The notes below the pieces were generated by a model, which made no database searches, was not told the DNA's origin, and saw only the letters and a program-made list of their open reading frames with translations. DNA of 64,000 nt from Streptomyces sp. JH34 (GTDB lineage: Bacteria > Actinomycetota > Actinomycetes > Streptomycetales > Streptomycetaceae). Both the position numbers and the translations under genes were made by a program. The stretch covers positions 2,914,001 through 2,978,000 of the forward strand of contig NZ_JAJSOO010000001.1 of NCBI RefSeq assembly GCF_029428875.1. Direction: 5' to 3'. Of this stretch, positions 10,196 through 20,187 are shown piece by piece. The first letter of the stretch is position 1. Every line of letters starts with the position of its first letter.

Positions 10196-10870
10196 ATGAA
10201 GGTGCTCACCGTGAATCTCGGCCGTCCCACCCCCTCCGCGCACTCCGACGCCGCCGACGGCCTCACCGGGATCGGCAAGGAGCCGTCCGGCGTCCCGGTG
10301 CGAGTCGCCGACCCCGGCCCCAAGGGCAGCGGGGGCAGCGGTCTGTCCGGCGACGCGGTGTGCGACCTCCGCCATCACGGCGGCACCGACCAGGCGGTGT
10401 ACGCGTACGCCCGCGAGGAGCTCGACGCCTGGGAGGAGCAGCTCGGCCGTCCTCTGCCCAACGGCGTGTTCGGCGAGAACCTGACGACCCTCGGTGTCAC
10501 GGTGAGCCACGCGCGGATCGGGGAGCGCTGGAGGATCGGCGACGAGTTGGTCCTCGAGGTGACCTCGGGTCGCATTCCCTGCCGTACGTTCGCGGGCCAC
10601 CTGGGTGAGCGGGGCTGGGTGAAGCGGTTCACGCGGGAGGGGGCCACGGGCGCGTATCTCCGCGTGGTCGTGCCGGGCACGATCCGTTCCGGGGACCCGG
10701 TCGAGGTGGTGCACGTGCCCGACCACGACATCACGGCCGCCCTGGAGTTCCGGGCGACGACCACGGAGCGGGAACTGCTGCCCCGCCTGCTCGACGCCGG
10801 GGACGCGTTGCACACGGAGACGCTCCGCGCGGCGCGGGCCTGGGTGGCGAAGCAGAGCCCCGTCTCCTAG
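10196..10870 (+). CDS. MOSC domain-containing protein
   Basis: A 224-residue MOSC-fold protein, related to YiiM and the C-terminal domain of molybdenum cofactor sulfurase. Recognisable segments are RHHGGTDQAVYAYAREEL, NGVFGENLTT and the conserved Cys in SGRIPCRTFAGHLG. MOSC proteins carry or transfer sulfur or act as Moco-dependent reductases of N-hydroxylated or thiol-reactive compounds; the substrate here is unknown. ATG at 10196; a longer in-frame start at 10166 would run through the operator region and is less likely. Probably regulated by the divergent LysR protein. Confidence 0.88.
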   Translation: MKVLTVNLGRPTPSAHSDAADGLTGIGKEPSGVPVRVADPGPKGSGGSGLSGDAVCDLRHHGGTDQAVYAYAREELDAWEEQLGRPLPNGVFGENLTTLGVTVSHARIGERWRIGDELVLEVTSGRIPCRTFAGHLGERGWVKRFTREGATGAYLRVVVPGTIRSGDPVEVVHVPDHDITAALEFRATTTERELLPRLLDAGDALHTETLRAARAWVAKQSPVS

Positions 10871-10972
10871 GGCCCGCCGGCCGGACCGGTGCGGCCCTCC
10901 GTCCCGGGTCGCTCAGGGCCGAGGGAGAAGGCGGGTCGGGGCCCCGCCCGGGCGGACGCTAACGTGCCGCTT

Positions 10973-11746
10973 ATGACGACTGCACTGATTACGGGCGCGA
11001 CGGCGGGGATCGGGGCCGCCTTCGCACGGCGGCTCGCGGGTGACGGGCACAATCTGGTGCTGGTGGCCCGCGACACGGAGCGGCTCCGGGTCCAGGCCAC
11101 CGAGCTGCACGACCGGCACGGCATCGAGGCCGAGGTGCTCACCGCCGACCTGTCCACGGATGCCGGGATCGAGGCGGTCGCCGCACGGCTGACGGATCGT
11201 GTGAGCCCGGTCGACCTCCTGGTCAACAACGCCGGCTTCGGCAACAAGGGGCGCTATCTGGACGTGTCCGTCGCCGACGAGCTGACGATGCTCAAGGTCC
11301 ACTGCGAGGCGGTGCTGCGACTGACCTCGGCCGCGGCGGGCTCGATGCGGGAACGCGGCCGTGGCGGAGTGGTCAACGTGGCCTCGGTCGCGGCCTTCCT
11401 GCCGCGGGGGACGTACGGGGCGTCGAAGGCGTGGGTCGTCCAGTTCACCCAGGGGGTGGCGAAGGACCTGGCGGGTACGGGCGTGCGGCTGATGGCGCTG
11501 TGCCCCGGCTTCGTGCGGACCGAGTTCCACCAGCGGGCCGGGATGGGGACGGGAAACATCCCGGACTGGATGTGGCTCGACGCGGACAAGCTGGTGGCAG
11601 CGGCCCTGGAGGACCTGGCCCGCGGCAGGTCCGTGTCGATCCCGGACCCGCGCTACAAGGCGCTGATGGGCCTGGTGAGGCTGACGCCCCGCAGCCTCCT
11701 GGGAGGAGTCACCTCCCGCGCGGGCCGGACGTACGGCCCCAAGTAG
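10973..11746 (+). CDS. Short-chain dehydrogenase/reductase
   Basis: A 257-residue classical SDR. The cofactor motif TGATAGIGAAFA is at residues 7-18, NNAGFG marks the central strand, and the catalytic tetrad includes Ser of NVASVAAFLP and YGASK (Tyr/Lys). Residues VARDTERL after the second strand suggest NADP preference because of the basic residue. The substrate is unknown. ATG at 10973, about 100 bases after the MOSC gene on the same strand, so co-transcription is possible. It ends at a strong terminator shared with groEL1. Confidence 0.88.
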   Translation: MTTALITGATAGIGAAFARRLAGDGHNLVLVARDTERLRVQATELHDRHGIEAEVLTADLSTDAGIEAVAARLTDRVSPVDLLVNNAGFGNKGRYLDVSVADELTMLKVHCEAVLRLTSAAAGSMRERGRGGVVNVASVAAFLPRGTYGASKAWVVQFTQGVAKDLAGTGVRLMALCPGFVRTEFHQRAGMGTGNIPDWMWLDADKLVAAALEDLARGRSVSIPDPRYKALMGLVRLTPRSLLGGVTSRAGRTYGPK

Positions 11747-11768
11747 CCGGACGTGCCCCGCACCGACA

Positions 11769-11809
11769 CCGAGGCCCGGTGCCCCCGCGACGGGGGTACC
11801 GGGCCTCGG
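11769..11809. terminator. Bidirectional terminator between SDR gene and groEL1
   Basis: An 18-bp stem (CCGAGGCCCGGTGCCCCC paired with its complement, one G-T wobble) around a 5-base loop, located between convergent genes. Confidence 0.85.
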
Positions 11810-11826
11810 TGGCGTACGGAGCCGTA

Positions 11827-13497
<1,671 letters not shown>

Positions 13498-13549
13498 CTA
13501 GTTTTTCGCAGGGGGCCAGGGGCGCAGAACAGAAGCAAACGTGGGTGAA

Positions 13550-13858
13550 CTACTTCTCGACGATCGCGAGAACGTCGCGCGCCGAGAGGACGAGGTACTC
13601 CTCGCCGTTGTACTTCACCTCGGTGCCGCCGTACTTGCTGTACAGAACGACATCGCCGGTCTTGACGTCGAGCGGAAGGCGCTCGCCGTTCTCGAAGCGG
13701 CCCGGGCCCACGGCCAGGACGACGCCCTCCTGGGGCTTCTCCTTGGCGGTGTCCGGAATGACCAGGCCGGAAGCCGTGGTCTGCTCGGCGTCGAGCGGCT
13801 GGACCACAATGCGGTCCTCGAGCGGCTTGATCGCAACCTTGGAGCTGGTGGTCGACAC
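13550..13858 (-). CDS. groES: 10 kDa co-chaperonin GroES
   Basis: Heptameric lid of the GroEL chamber, 102 residues. The mobile loop region ([20 protein letters not shown]) and the [21 protein letters not shown] strands are typical. GTG start at 13858, preceded by GGGGGAG at 6-7 bases. First gene of the groES-groEL1 operon with a leader of about 130 bases from the predicted start site. Heat-shock control is by HrcA through two CIRCE elements. Confidence 0.97.
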   Translation of the reverse strand: MSTTSSKVAIKPLEDRIVVQPLDAEQTTASGLVIPDTAKEKPQEGVVLAVGPGRFENGERLPLDVKTGDVVLYSKYGGTEVKYNGEEYLVLSARDVLAIVEK

Positions 13859-13963
13859 GATCCGGTCTCCCCCTTCGGAGATCTCACGGGGTTTAACAGT
13901 CTGTGGGGTGGCGACCAGACCGATCCGTCGTCGCGGGTGCCGGACCTGCCCTGTCGCGCGGTT

Positions 13964-13996
13964 GTGCTGGCACTCTCCATCGGTGAGTGCCAGCAC
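13964..13996. promoter_or_regulatory. CIRCE operator 1 (HrcA binding site)
   Basis: Perfect 12-bp arms GTGCTGGCACTC and GAGTGCCAGCAC separated by 9 bases, the CIRCE spacing. It lies just downstream of the predicted -10 box of groES, so bound HrcA would block initiation. Confidence 0.93.
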
Positions 13997-13998
13997 AG

Positions 13999-14028
13999 AG
14001 ACTATGACCGCGATTAGCACTCGGTCAA
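13999..14028 (-). promoter_or_regulatory. groES-groEL1 promoter
   Basis: On the minus strand, -35 TTGACC (14023-14028) and -10 TAGTCT (13999-14004) are separated by 18 bases. These are standard principal-sigma boxes, sandwiched between and overlapping the two CIRCE elements. Confidence 0.85.
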
Positions 14029-14040
14029 GCGGAGTGCCAA
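14014..14040. promoter_or_regulatory. CIRCE operator 2 (HrcA binding site)
   Basis: TTAGCACTC-N9-GAGTGCCAA, close to the consensus TTAGCACTC-N9-GAGTGCTAA, and covering the -35 box of the groES promoter. Confidence 0.92.
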
Positions 14041-14245
14041 TTGACCACCCTCGCGTGGCGTCGGAGGGACCGGCGCACGCCCGGATCAACGCGGGAGAGG
14101 GGCGCGGCGTTCCGGTGCGGTCGGGGCGGACACACGGACCGCACCGGGGGGGAGCCGCACGGGCAGGGAAGCCGCACGGGCGGGGAAGCCGCACGGGCGG
14201 GCGGACGCCCCGTCATGAGGTCCGCTCCCGCGCCGGCCTCGCCCG

Positions 14246-15187
14246 TCAGACGTAGTCCTCCAGCCTGGCCACGGCGTACCCCTTGTCCGTGACCGTCTTC
14301 ATGACGCGGCGGATCATGTCGGGCATGGTTCCCTTCCAGTCCTCCTCGCCGCGGAAGTGGGTCAGGATGATGTCGCCGGGGTGCAGGTCCTGGTCCCACT
14401 CGCGCCACTCCATGTGGTCGGGGAACGCCTCGGCCGCCCACAGGGGCACGGCCTTGATGCCGCAGGACTTCGCGATGCGCAGGGTGTCGCCGTTGTAGTT
14501 GCCGTACGGCGGCCGGAAGAGGGTGGCCCTCTTCCCGAAGTACTTCTCGAGCTTGTCCTGCTCGCCGCAGATCTCCCGCCGCTGGTCCTCCTTCGAAAGC
14601 CCCGGGAGGTAACGGTGGTTGAGCGTGTGGTTGTTGAGGGTGACCCCCCGGGCCTGCATGTCCTTGAAGTAGCCGTAGTCGTCACTGACCACGTAGTCGC
14701 TGATGAAGGCGCTGTACGGGATCTTCAGCTCGGTCATCATCCGCAGCAGTTCGGGGTCCTTCTCCGCCCCGTCGTCCATCGTCAGGAAGACGATCCGCTC
14801 CTTGGTGGGCACGGTGGTGAAGACCGGCGGCAACGTCTTCCCGCCCTCCACCTCGAATCCCTCCCGGGTCGTGATGCGCGGCTTCACGGCGGGTGGCGCG
14901 GGGGCTGCGAGCGGCATCTTCGCCAGCCCCCATTTCCTCGCGGCGGCGACGCGGGCGGCCTGCTCCCGCTTCAGACGCCGGGCCTTCGCCTCGGCCGCGA
15001 CGGCGCCCTGCCGGGCGGCCGCGACTCCCGGCTGACCGGCGACGGGCTCCGAGGGGCGGCCGGCCCCCTCGTCCCCACCGTCGGCGCACCCGGATGCGGT
15101 CGCGCCGATCATCAGGGCGGCCAGGACCGCGCAGACCGTTCTGTGACGCTTGACGCCGAATTTTTCTTTTTGTCTTACTAGCTGCAT
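14246..15187 (-). CDS. Polysaccharide deacetylase lipoprotein (NodB domain)
   Basis: Extracytoplasmic carbohydrate esterase family 4 enzyme that removes acetyl groups from a cell-surface glycan, probably peptidoglycan or chitin-like. The lipoprotein signal (CAVLAALMIGATASGC) ends in a lipobox Cys near residue 32, followed by an Ala/Lys/Arg-rich linker and then the NodB domain. Catalytic motifs are visible: TMDDGAEKD (metal-binding Asp), HTLNH (metal-binding His pair) and RPPYGNYN. The C-terminal HPGDIILTHF is the conserved catalytic His region. ATG at 15187; a GTG 11 codons downstream would also leave a normal lipoprotein signal. No operon partner. Confidence 0.9.
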   Translation of the reverse strand: MQLVRQKEKFGVKRHRTVCAVLAALMIGATASGCADGGDEGAGRPSEPVAGQPGVAAARQGAVAAEAKARRLKREQAARVAAARKWGLAKMPLAAPAPPAVKPRITTREGFEVEGGKTLPPVFTTVPTKERIVFLTMDDGAEKDPELLRMMTELKIPYSAFISDYVVSDDYGYFKDMQARGVTLNNHTLNHRYLPGLSKEDQRREICGEQDKLEKYFGKRATLFRPPYGNYNGDTLRIAKSCGIKAVPLWAAEAFPDHMEWREWDQDLHPGDIILTHFRGEEDWKGTMPDMIRRVMKTVTDKGYAVARLEDYV

Positions 15188-15277
15188 GGCGCCGCATCCT
15201 GCCACCGGGGCACCGGCCTCCCGCCTCGACACCTCCGGCGGACCGGGCGCGTCCCCCGGCTGGCTCACAATGGAGCC

Positions 15278-16501
15278 GTGAACGCCATTCCCCCCGACGC
15301 CCGGACCGACCCCGCCGATCCGCTCGCCTCTTTCGCCGCCCTGCGCACCCCCGAGGGGGCCGCGCTCCTGGACGAGCTGCGCGACCACGACCCGGCCCGG
15401 GAACTGGCGACGGCGACCCGGCTGCGCCGTGCCCACCCCGCCGCCCTGGTGTCGGCCGCGCTCGGTCAGGCCCGGCTGCGGCAGCGCGCGGAGGCGAAGT
15501 TCGGGGCCGAGGACGCGTACCGCATGTTCTTCACCCCGAACGGCGTGGAACAGGCGACCCGCACCTCGGTCGCCGGCTACCGCGCCGGGCGGTTCGCGGA
15601 GCTCGGCGTGCGGAGCGTGGCCGACCTGTGCTGCGGGATCGGCGGCGACGCGATCGCCCTGGCCCGGGCGGGCATCCCGGTCCTGGCCGTCGACCGGGAT
15701 CCGCTCACCGCACAGGTGGCCCGTGCCAACGCCGAGGCGCTCGGCCTCCAGGACCTCGTCGAGGTGCGGTGTGCCGACGTCACCGAGATCGACACCACCC
15801 CCTACGACGCCGTCTTCGTCGACCCGGCGCGGCGCGGCGGGCGCGGCAGGATCTTCGACCCCGAGGCCTACTCGCCACCGCTCTCCTGGGCGACCGGGGC
15901 CGCGCTGAAGGCCCCCCGCGCCGCACTGAAGATCGCCCCCGGTGTCCCCCACGAGGCGATCGGACCTCAGGCCGAGGCCGAGTGGATCTCGGACGGCGGC
16001 GACGTGAAGGAGGCCGTGCTCTGGTTCGGCGAGGGCTTCACCCCCGGGGCCTTCCGGGCCACGCTGCTCCCGTCCCGCACGACCCTCACCTCGGACGGCC
16101 CGCTGCCCGCCCCGCCGGTCGGGCCCGTCGGCCGGTATCTGTACGAGCCCGACGGCGCCGTGATCCGCGCCCATCTGGTGGCCCGGATCGTGGAGGCGTG
16201 CGGGGGGCGGCTGATCGACGAGACGATCGCGTACGTCACGAGCGACGTGCCGTACGAGTCCGACGCCACCGCCGCGTACGAGATCACCGATCAGCTGCCC
16301 TTCAACATGAAGAAGCTGAAGGCGCTGCTGAGGGAGCGTCAGGTGGGTGTCCTGACCGTCAAGAAGCGCGGCTCGGCGGTCGAACCGGAGGAGTTGCGGC
16401 GGAAGATGAAGCTCCAGGGGCCGCACGAGGCCACGGTCTTCCTGACCCGGGTGGCCGGGGCCCCCACGATGCTGATCGGGCAGCCGGTGAAGCGGCCCTG
16501 A
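15278..16501 (+). CDS. Class I SAM-dependent methyltransferase, THUMP-like type
   Basis: A 407-residue protein of the 'THUMP-like domain' methyltransferase family found in actinobacteria. The SAM-binding site is clear: VADLCCGIGGDAIALARAG (motif I) near residue 115, AVDRDPLTA (motif II), and the catalytic-loop motif VFVDPARRGGRGRIFDPE. The C-terminal 90 residues (KLKALLRERQVGVLTVKKRGS, in parts, and KMKLQGPHEATVFLTR) form the THUMP-like domain, which suggests an RNA substrate; this is inference. GTG start at 15278 with TGGAG upstream. It is divergent from the deacetylase gene. Confidence 0.85.
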   Translation: MNAIPPDARTDPADPLASFAALRTPEGAALLDELRDHDPARELATATRLRRAHPAALVSAALGQARLRQRAEAKFGAEDAYRMFFTPNGVEQATRTSVAGYRAGRFAELGVRSVADLCCGIGGDAIALARAGIPVLAVDRDPLTAQVARANAEALGLQDLVEVRCADVTEIDTTPYDAVFVDPARRGGRGRIFDPEAYSPPLSWATGAALKAPRAALKIAPGVPHEAIGPQAEAEWISDGGDVKEAVLWFGEGFTPGAFRATLLPSRTTLTSDGPLPAPPVGPVGRYLYEPDGAVIRAHLVARIVEACGGRLIDETIAYVTSDVPYESDATAAYEITDQLPFNMKKLKALLRERQVGVLTVKKRGSAVEPEELRRKMKLQGPHEATVFLTRVAGAPTMLIGQPVKRP

Positions 16502-16502
16502 T

Positions 16503-17153
16503 TCAGCCTTCCACCGTGACCAGCGGGTCCGCGGGCACTCCGAGGATCACCCGGAGCACCCAGCGGCGATGCGCGAACGCCTTGACGAGGCCGGTCAGTC
16601 CGGTCAGCCACGCGAGGAATCCGAGCCCCATCAACAGGGTCACCAAGCCGTACGTCTCCTCGCCGGCCCTGGCGGTCGCCGGGACGACGACACAGGTGAA
16701 CAGGCCGACTGCGCAGAGCGCGAACGACATCAGCAGCCAGAGGAGACTCGCCCGCGGCATGCGCAGGGGCGCGTCCCCCGCCGGATCGCGGTCCAGCCCG
16801 CCCCATTCCACGAGGAGCCGGTGGACCCGCAGGTCCCTGGCCACACCGACGGCGAGGAGGGCGACGGCGGGGACCAGCACGGCCGCACCGCCCGCGAGGC
16901 AGACGACGGCCGGGACCGCGCTGAGGGCGTCGTAGGAGTCCTCGAACATGAGGAGGGCCGTCCCCACGACCGACCAGCCCAGTGCGGCGACACCCGCCCA
17001 CATCCAGAGGATCCCGAGCCGCGCGGGCCCGATGAACATCTTCACCAGCTCACCGAGGACGACCGCCCGGTCCCTCAACAGGTCCTCCCGGCCGGGCCAT
17101 GCGCGTATCTCCACGGGTGGGGGCGAGGGCGGGAGTGGCGAACGACTGGGCAT
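16503..17153 (-). CDS. Four-segment membrane protein of unknown function
   Basis: A 216-residue protein with about four hydrophobic helices (GILWMWAGVAALGWSVVGTA, PAVVCLAGGAAVLVPAVALL, LLWLLMSFALCAVGLFTC, LVTLLMGLGFLAWLTGLTG) and a short Pro-rich N-terminus. No catalytic motif was recognised. The stop lies 1 base after the stop of the convergent methyltransferase gene, leaving no room for a separate terminator. ATG at 17153. Confidence 0.75.
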   Translation of the reverse strand: MPSRSPLPPSPPPVEIRAWPGREDLLRDRAVVLGELVKMFIGPARLGILWMWAGVAALGWSVVGTALLMFEDSYDALSAVPAVVCLAGGAAVLVPAVALLAVGVARDLRVHRLLVEWGGLDRDPAGDAPLRMPRASLLWLLMSFALCAVGLFTCVVVPATARAGEETYGLVTLLMGLGFLAWLTGLTGLVKAFAHRRWVLRVILGVPADPLVTVEG

Positions 17154-17210
17154 GGCCCAGACATTACCGAGTCCGCGCGTCGCCCCGCGCCGGTGGAACG
17201 CCGTGGCCGG

Positions 17211-17483
17211 TCAGGTCAGCGGGTACGACGCCCGGCCCGACGCCTCGTCGATCTCGTCGTGTGCCTTGGTGAGCAGTTTCATGGCGAGTTCGTTGAGCGC
17301 ACGGGCCCCGGCGATCTCCTCGCCCACCCGTGGCTGTTGCGAGTCGGAGGGGTGCCGGCTGGCGTAACCGTGGGCCCGCACCTCGGTCCCGTCGCTCAGC
17401 CGTACCATCGCGGCCGCACGGGTGCGATGGGTGTCCTCCTCGAATTCCAGCTCGACATGCCATCCGACGGTCGTCTCCATCAT
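17211..17483 (-). CDS. DUF1876 family protein
   Basis: A 90-residue protein matching the actinobacterial DUF1876 family, a small dsRBD-like fold often carried next to general stress genes. Typical segments are GWHVELEFEEDTHRTRA, VRLSDGTEVRAHGYA and the C-terminal helix ELAMKLLTKAHDEIDEA. The start is set at the ATG at 17483 because GGGAGG is 8 bases upstream; the next codon is also ATG, and an upstream GTG lies inside the ribosome-binding site. Function unknown. Confidence 0.8.
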   Translation of the reverse strand: MMETTVGWHVELEFEEDTHRTRAAAMVRLSDGTEVRAHGYASRHPSDSQQPRVGEEIAGARALNELAMKLLTKAHDEIDEASGRASYPLT

Positions 17484-17560
17484 GACGGTCACCTCCCGGG
17501 GTCTCCTGTCTCCAGGGTGCGCCCGTCGTCCCGCCCCCGCACGGCGTGCGGACCCGCGCC

Positions 17561-18025
17561 TCAGGCGTCCAGAAGGGCCTGTACGTCCAGCTTCCGCATC
17601 CCCATCATCACCTTCATCGCCCGGTCCGCCCTGGCCCGGTCAGGACCGGAGAGCAGTTCGGGCAGCGCACGCGGGACGATCTGCCAGGACAGGCCGTACC
17701 TGTCCTTCAGCCAGCCGCACATGCTCTCCTCACCGCCCTCGGTGAGCTTCGCCCACAGCCTGTCGACCTCCTCCTGGTCCACGCAGTCCACGCTCAGCGA
17801 GACGGCCTCGCTGAAGTGGAACTGGGGGCCGCCGTTGAGTCCGAGGTACTCCTGGCTCGCGAGCACGAAGTCCACCGTCAGGACCGTGCCGGTCTGCCCC
17901 GGCGCCGCTTCCGTGGTGCGGGTGACCTCGACGACGCGGGAGTCGCCGCCGAAGACCGATACGTAGAACTCCGCCGCCTCCTGGGCCTGGCCGTCGAACC
18001 ACAGACAGGGCCTGATCTTCTGCAT
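17561..18025 (-). CDS. VOC family (glyoxalase-fold, PhnB-like) protein
   Basis: A 154-residue protein of the PhnB-like branch of the vicinal oxygen chelate superfamily. It opens with QKIRPCLWFDGQAQEAAEFY, then FGGDSRVVEVTR and GPQFHFSEAVSLSVDC, and ends MGMRKLDVQALLDA. This subfamily is very commonly encoded beside ECF sigma and DGPF genes, as here. ATG at 18025 with GGAGAAGGA. It is 72 bases downstream of the sigma gene on the same strand, so it may belong to the same stress regulon; the reaction is unknown. Confidence 0.85.
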   Translation of the reverse strand: MQKIRPCLWFDGQAQEAAEFYVSVFGGDSRVVEVTRTTEAAPGQTGTVLTVDFVLASQEYLGLNGGPQFHFSEAVSLSVDCVDQEEVDRLWAKLTEGGEESMCGWLKDRYGLSWQIVPRALPELLSGPDRARADRAMKVMMGMRKLDVQALLDA

Positions 18026-18097
18026 GGTCCTTCTCCTCCACTCGCCGCGCTGCTCCGCGGAACGCTGTGCAAGGTAGACCGCGGCGGGGCCCGGAAC

Positions 18098-19345
18098 TCA
18101 TCGGGACACGCGCTCGGCACGTGCGAGCAGCAGTTCCCTCTCCCGCGCGTTGCGGGTCAGCTCGGCCGCGCGGACGAACGCGGTGTGCGCCTCCTCGCCG
18201 CGTCCCAGCCGTTCCAGCAGGTCGCCGCGCACGCTCGGCAGCAGGTGGTAACCCGAGAGGGCCGGGTCGCCCACGAGTGCGTCGGTCAGGGCGAGGCCGG
18301 CCTCCGGCCCCTCGGCCATCGAGACGGCCACCGCCCGGTTCAGCTCCACCACCGGCGACGGGGCGACCCCCACGAGCCGGCCGTAGAGGGCGGCGATCAC
18401 CGGCCAGTCGGTGTCGGAATACCGCACGGCGCGGGCATGGCAGGCGGCGATCGCGGCCTGGAGCGTGTACGGCCCCGGGGCGCCGCCCAGCGCGTGCGCC
18501 CGTTCCAGGGCGGCGAAGCCCCGCCGGATCAGCAGCTGGTCCCAGCGGCCCCGGTTCTGTTCGGCCAGCAGGAGCGGCGTGCCGTCGGCGCCCGTCCTGG
18601 CGCGGGTCCGGGACGCCTGGAGTTCCAGGAGGGCGGCCAGCCCGTGGACCTCCGGTTCCCGGTCCATCAGGCCCGCCAGCAGTCGTGCGAGCCGCAGCGC
18701 GTCCTCGCAGAGCGCGGGGCGCAGCAGGTCGTCGCCGGCGGTGGCCGCGTACCCCTCGTTGAAGATCAGGTAGATCACGTCGAGCACCGGGCCGAGCCGG
18801 GCGGAGCGTTCCGGGCCCGACGGCACCTCGAAGGGCACGCCCGCACGCCCGAGGGTCCGCTTGGCGCGGACGATGCGCTGGGCGACGGCGGACTCCCGGA
18901 CCAGGAACGCGCGGGCGATCTCGTCCGTGCTCAGGCCGCCGAGCAGGCGGAGGGTGAGTGCGACGCGCGCCTCGGTGGAGAGCACCGGATGGCACGACGT
19001 GAAGATCAGCCGGAGCAGGTCGTCGTCGATGCCGTCCGGGTCGGCCGGTTCGGGCGACGGCACGTCCTCCAGCGCCCTGCCGGCCTCGGCCAGCTTGCGG
19101 GCGTAGGTCTCCCTGCGGCGCACGAGATCGATCGCCCGGTGCTTGGCGGTGGCCATCAGCCAGGCCCCGGGGCGGTCCGGGACGCCGTCCTCGGGCCACT
19201 GCTCCAGCGCGGCGACGAGTGCGTCCTGCGCGATCTCCTCGGCGATCCCGACGTCCCGCACGATGCGCGCCGTGCCGGCGATGATCCTGGCCGACTCGAT
19301 GCGGTACACGGCCTCGACGGCGCTGCTCGTTGCTGTCACGGGCAC
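18098..19345 (-). CDS. ECF sigma factor with C-terminal extension (ECF42 type)
   Basis: A 415-residue sigma factor, much longer than a standard ECF. Region 2 (AVEAVYRIESARIIAGTARI; AQDALVAALEQWP; RPGAWLMATAKHRAIDLVRR) and region 4 (LTLRLLGGLSTDEIARAFL, ESAVAQRIVRAKRTL) occupy the first 180 residues. The remaining 235 or so form the C-terminal extension (EGYAATAGDDLLRPALC, HALGGAPGPYTLQAAIAACH, VELNRAVAVSMAEGPEAGL) typical of the ECF42 group, which replaces an anti-sigma factor. The gene follows the DGPF gene by 70 bases. GTG start at 19345, with another GTG two codons on. The inducing signal is unknown. Confidence 0.9.
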   Translation of the reverse strand: MPVTATSSAVEAVYRIESARIIAGTARIVRDVGIAEEIAQDALVAALEQWPEDGVPDRPGAWLMATAKHRAIDLVRRRETYARKLAEAGRALEDVPSPEPADPDGIDDDLLRLIFTSCHPVLSTEARVALTLRLLGGLSTDEIARAFLVRESAVAQRIVRAKRTLGRAGVPFEVPSGPERSARLGPVLDVIYLIFNEGYAATAGDDLLRPALCEDALRLARLLAGLMDREPEVHGLAALLELQASRTRARTGADGTPLLLAEQNRGRWDQLLIRRGFAALERAHALGGAPGPYTLQAAIAACHARAVRYSDTDWPVIAALYGRLVGVAPSPVVELNRAVAVSMAEGPEAGLALTDALVGDPALSGYHLLPSVRGDLLERLGRGEEAHTAFVRAAELTRNARERELLLARAERVSR

Positions 19346-19415
19346 ACATCAGAGCAGCCGGGGGCGGGCGCGGCAAGAATCCGCCACCCGCCCCGGTCGC
19401 TGCCCGCCGTACCCG

Positions 19416-19772
19416 TCAGCCCTCGGCGATCTCGCGGATCTCGGAGGTGATCGTCCAGTACGGCTCGTGGACGGCGAGGAAGCGCTTGGTCCACTCCAGG
19501 ACCTCGGCCTTGTCCTTGGCCTGGATGAGGGCGTAGCCGCCGATGACCTCCTTGGTCTCGGTGAACGGTCCGTCGGTGACGGTGAACTCGCCGTTCGACC
19601 AGGTGACCCTGGTGCCTTCGGAGGTCGGGGTGAGGCCCGCGGTGTCCAGCAGGACACCCGCCTTGGTCATCTCCTCGATGAGCGCCCCCATACGCTCCAT
19701 CAGCGCCTCGCTGGGGCCCTCGGCCGGGGCGTTCTTCTCGTCGATCCGGACCATCGTCAGATAGCGCGGCAC
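19416..19772 (-). CDS. YciI-like DGPF-domain protein
   Basis: A 118-residue YCII-related protein carrying the diagnostic DGPF motif (VTDGPFTETKEVIGGYAL). It also shows the start MPRYLTMVRIDE and the YALIQAKDKAEVLEW helix. DGPF proteins are the constant genomic partner and main target of ECF42 sigma factors. GTG start at 19772 with GAGGAGA upstream. First gene of a probable DGPF-sigma-VOC operon, served by the promoter at 19825-19851. Confidence 0.9.
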   Translation of the reverse strand: MPRYLTMVRIDEKNAPAEGPSEALMERMGALIEEMTKAGVLLDTAGLTPTSEGTRVTWSNGEFTVTDGPFTETKEVIGGYALIQAKDKAEVLEWTKRFLAVHEPYWTITSEIREIAEG

Positions 19773-19824
19773 GGTGTCTCCTCAGACTTCGGAAGCGGGG
19801 CTGTTCCCCACCTCTCACCCATGC

Positions 19825-19851
19825 GTCGAACGGGAGGGGCCCGGATCGACA
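19825..19851 (-). promoter_or_regulatory. ECF42-type promoter of the DGPF-sigma operon
   Basis: On the minus strand TGTCGA (19846-19851) and CGAC (19825-19828) are separated by 17 bases, about 53 bases before the DGPF start. This agrees with the reported ECF42 signature (TGTCGA at -35, CGA/TC at -10) and implies autoregulation. Confidence 0.7.
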
Positions 19852-19917
19852 CGTCCGGGAAGATTCTTCGGGATTCCTCTCCGGGGGTCGTCCGGTCCGG
19901 CGCTCCCCGCCCCCGGA

Positions 19918-20187
19918 TCAGCCGCCCGCCGGGCCGAGGGACTCGAAGCGCCACCGGTGGACGGCGCGGGTGATCAGCCCCGCGTCCGGCTCCGGCAGCT
20001 CCGGCAGTTGGTCGTCGTATCCCGCGTCCCACCAGGTCAGCACGAGCACCCGGTCCTCGGGGGCGCGCAGCAGCTCACTGCGCAGCGGCTTCGGGGACAG
20101 CTCGGCCGCCCTCGCCCCGGCCCACTCCAGCAGTTCCGCACCCCGGCCCTCCGGGGCGCGGGCCTCCCACATCAGGGCGACGGTCAT
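19918..20187 (-). CDS. Small conserved-looking protein downstream of tsaD
   Basis: An 89-residue protein ([19 protein letters not shown]...), rich in Trp/Leu and compact, with no signal peptide or membrane segment. Its layout ([23 protein letters not shown]) resembles monooxygenase/ABM-like ferredoxin-fold proteins, but this is only an impression. Its ATG overlaps the tsaD stop as ATGA, so it is translationally coupled to the t6A operon. Confidence 0.65.
   Translation of the reverse strand: MTVALMWEARAPEGRGAELLEWAGARAAELSPKPLRSELLRAPEDRVLVLTWWDAGYDDQLPELPEPDAGLITRAVHRWRFESLGPAGG

Noticed and set aside
17546..19450. 634-codon plus-strand frame opposite the VOC and sigma genes
   Set aside because: Overlaps three convincing minus-strand genes and shows shadow composition.
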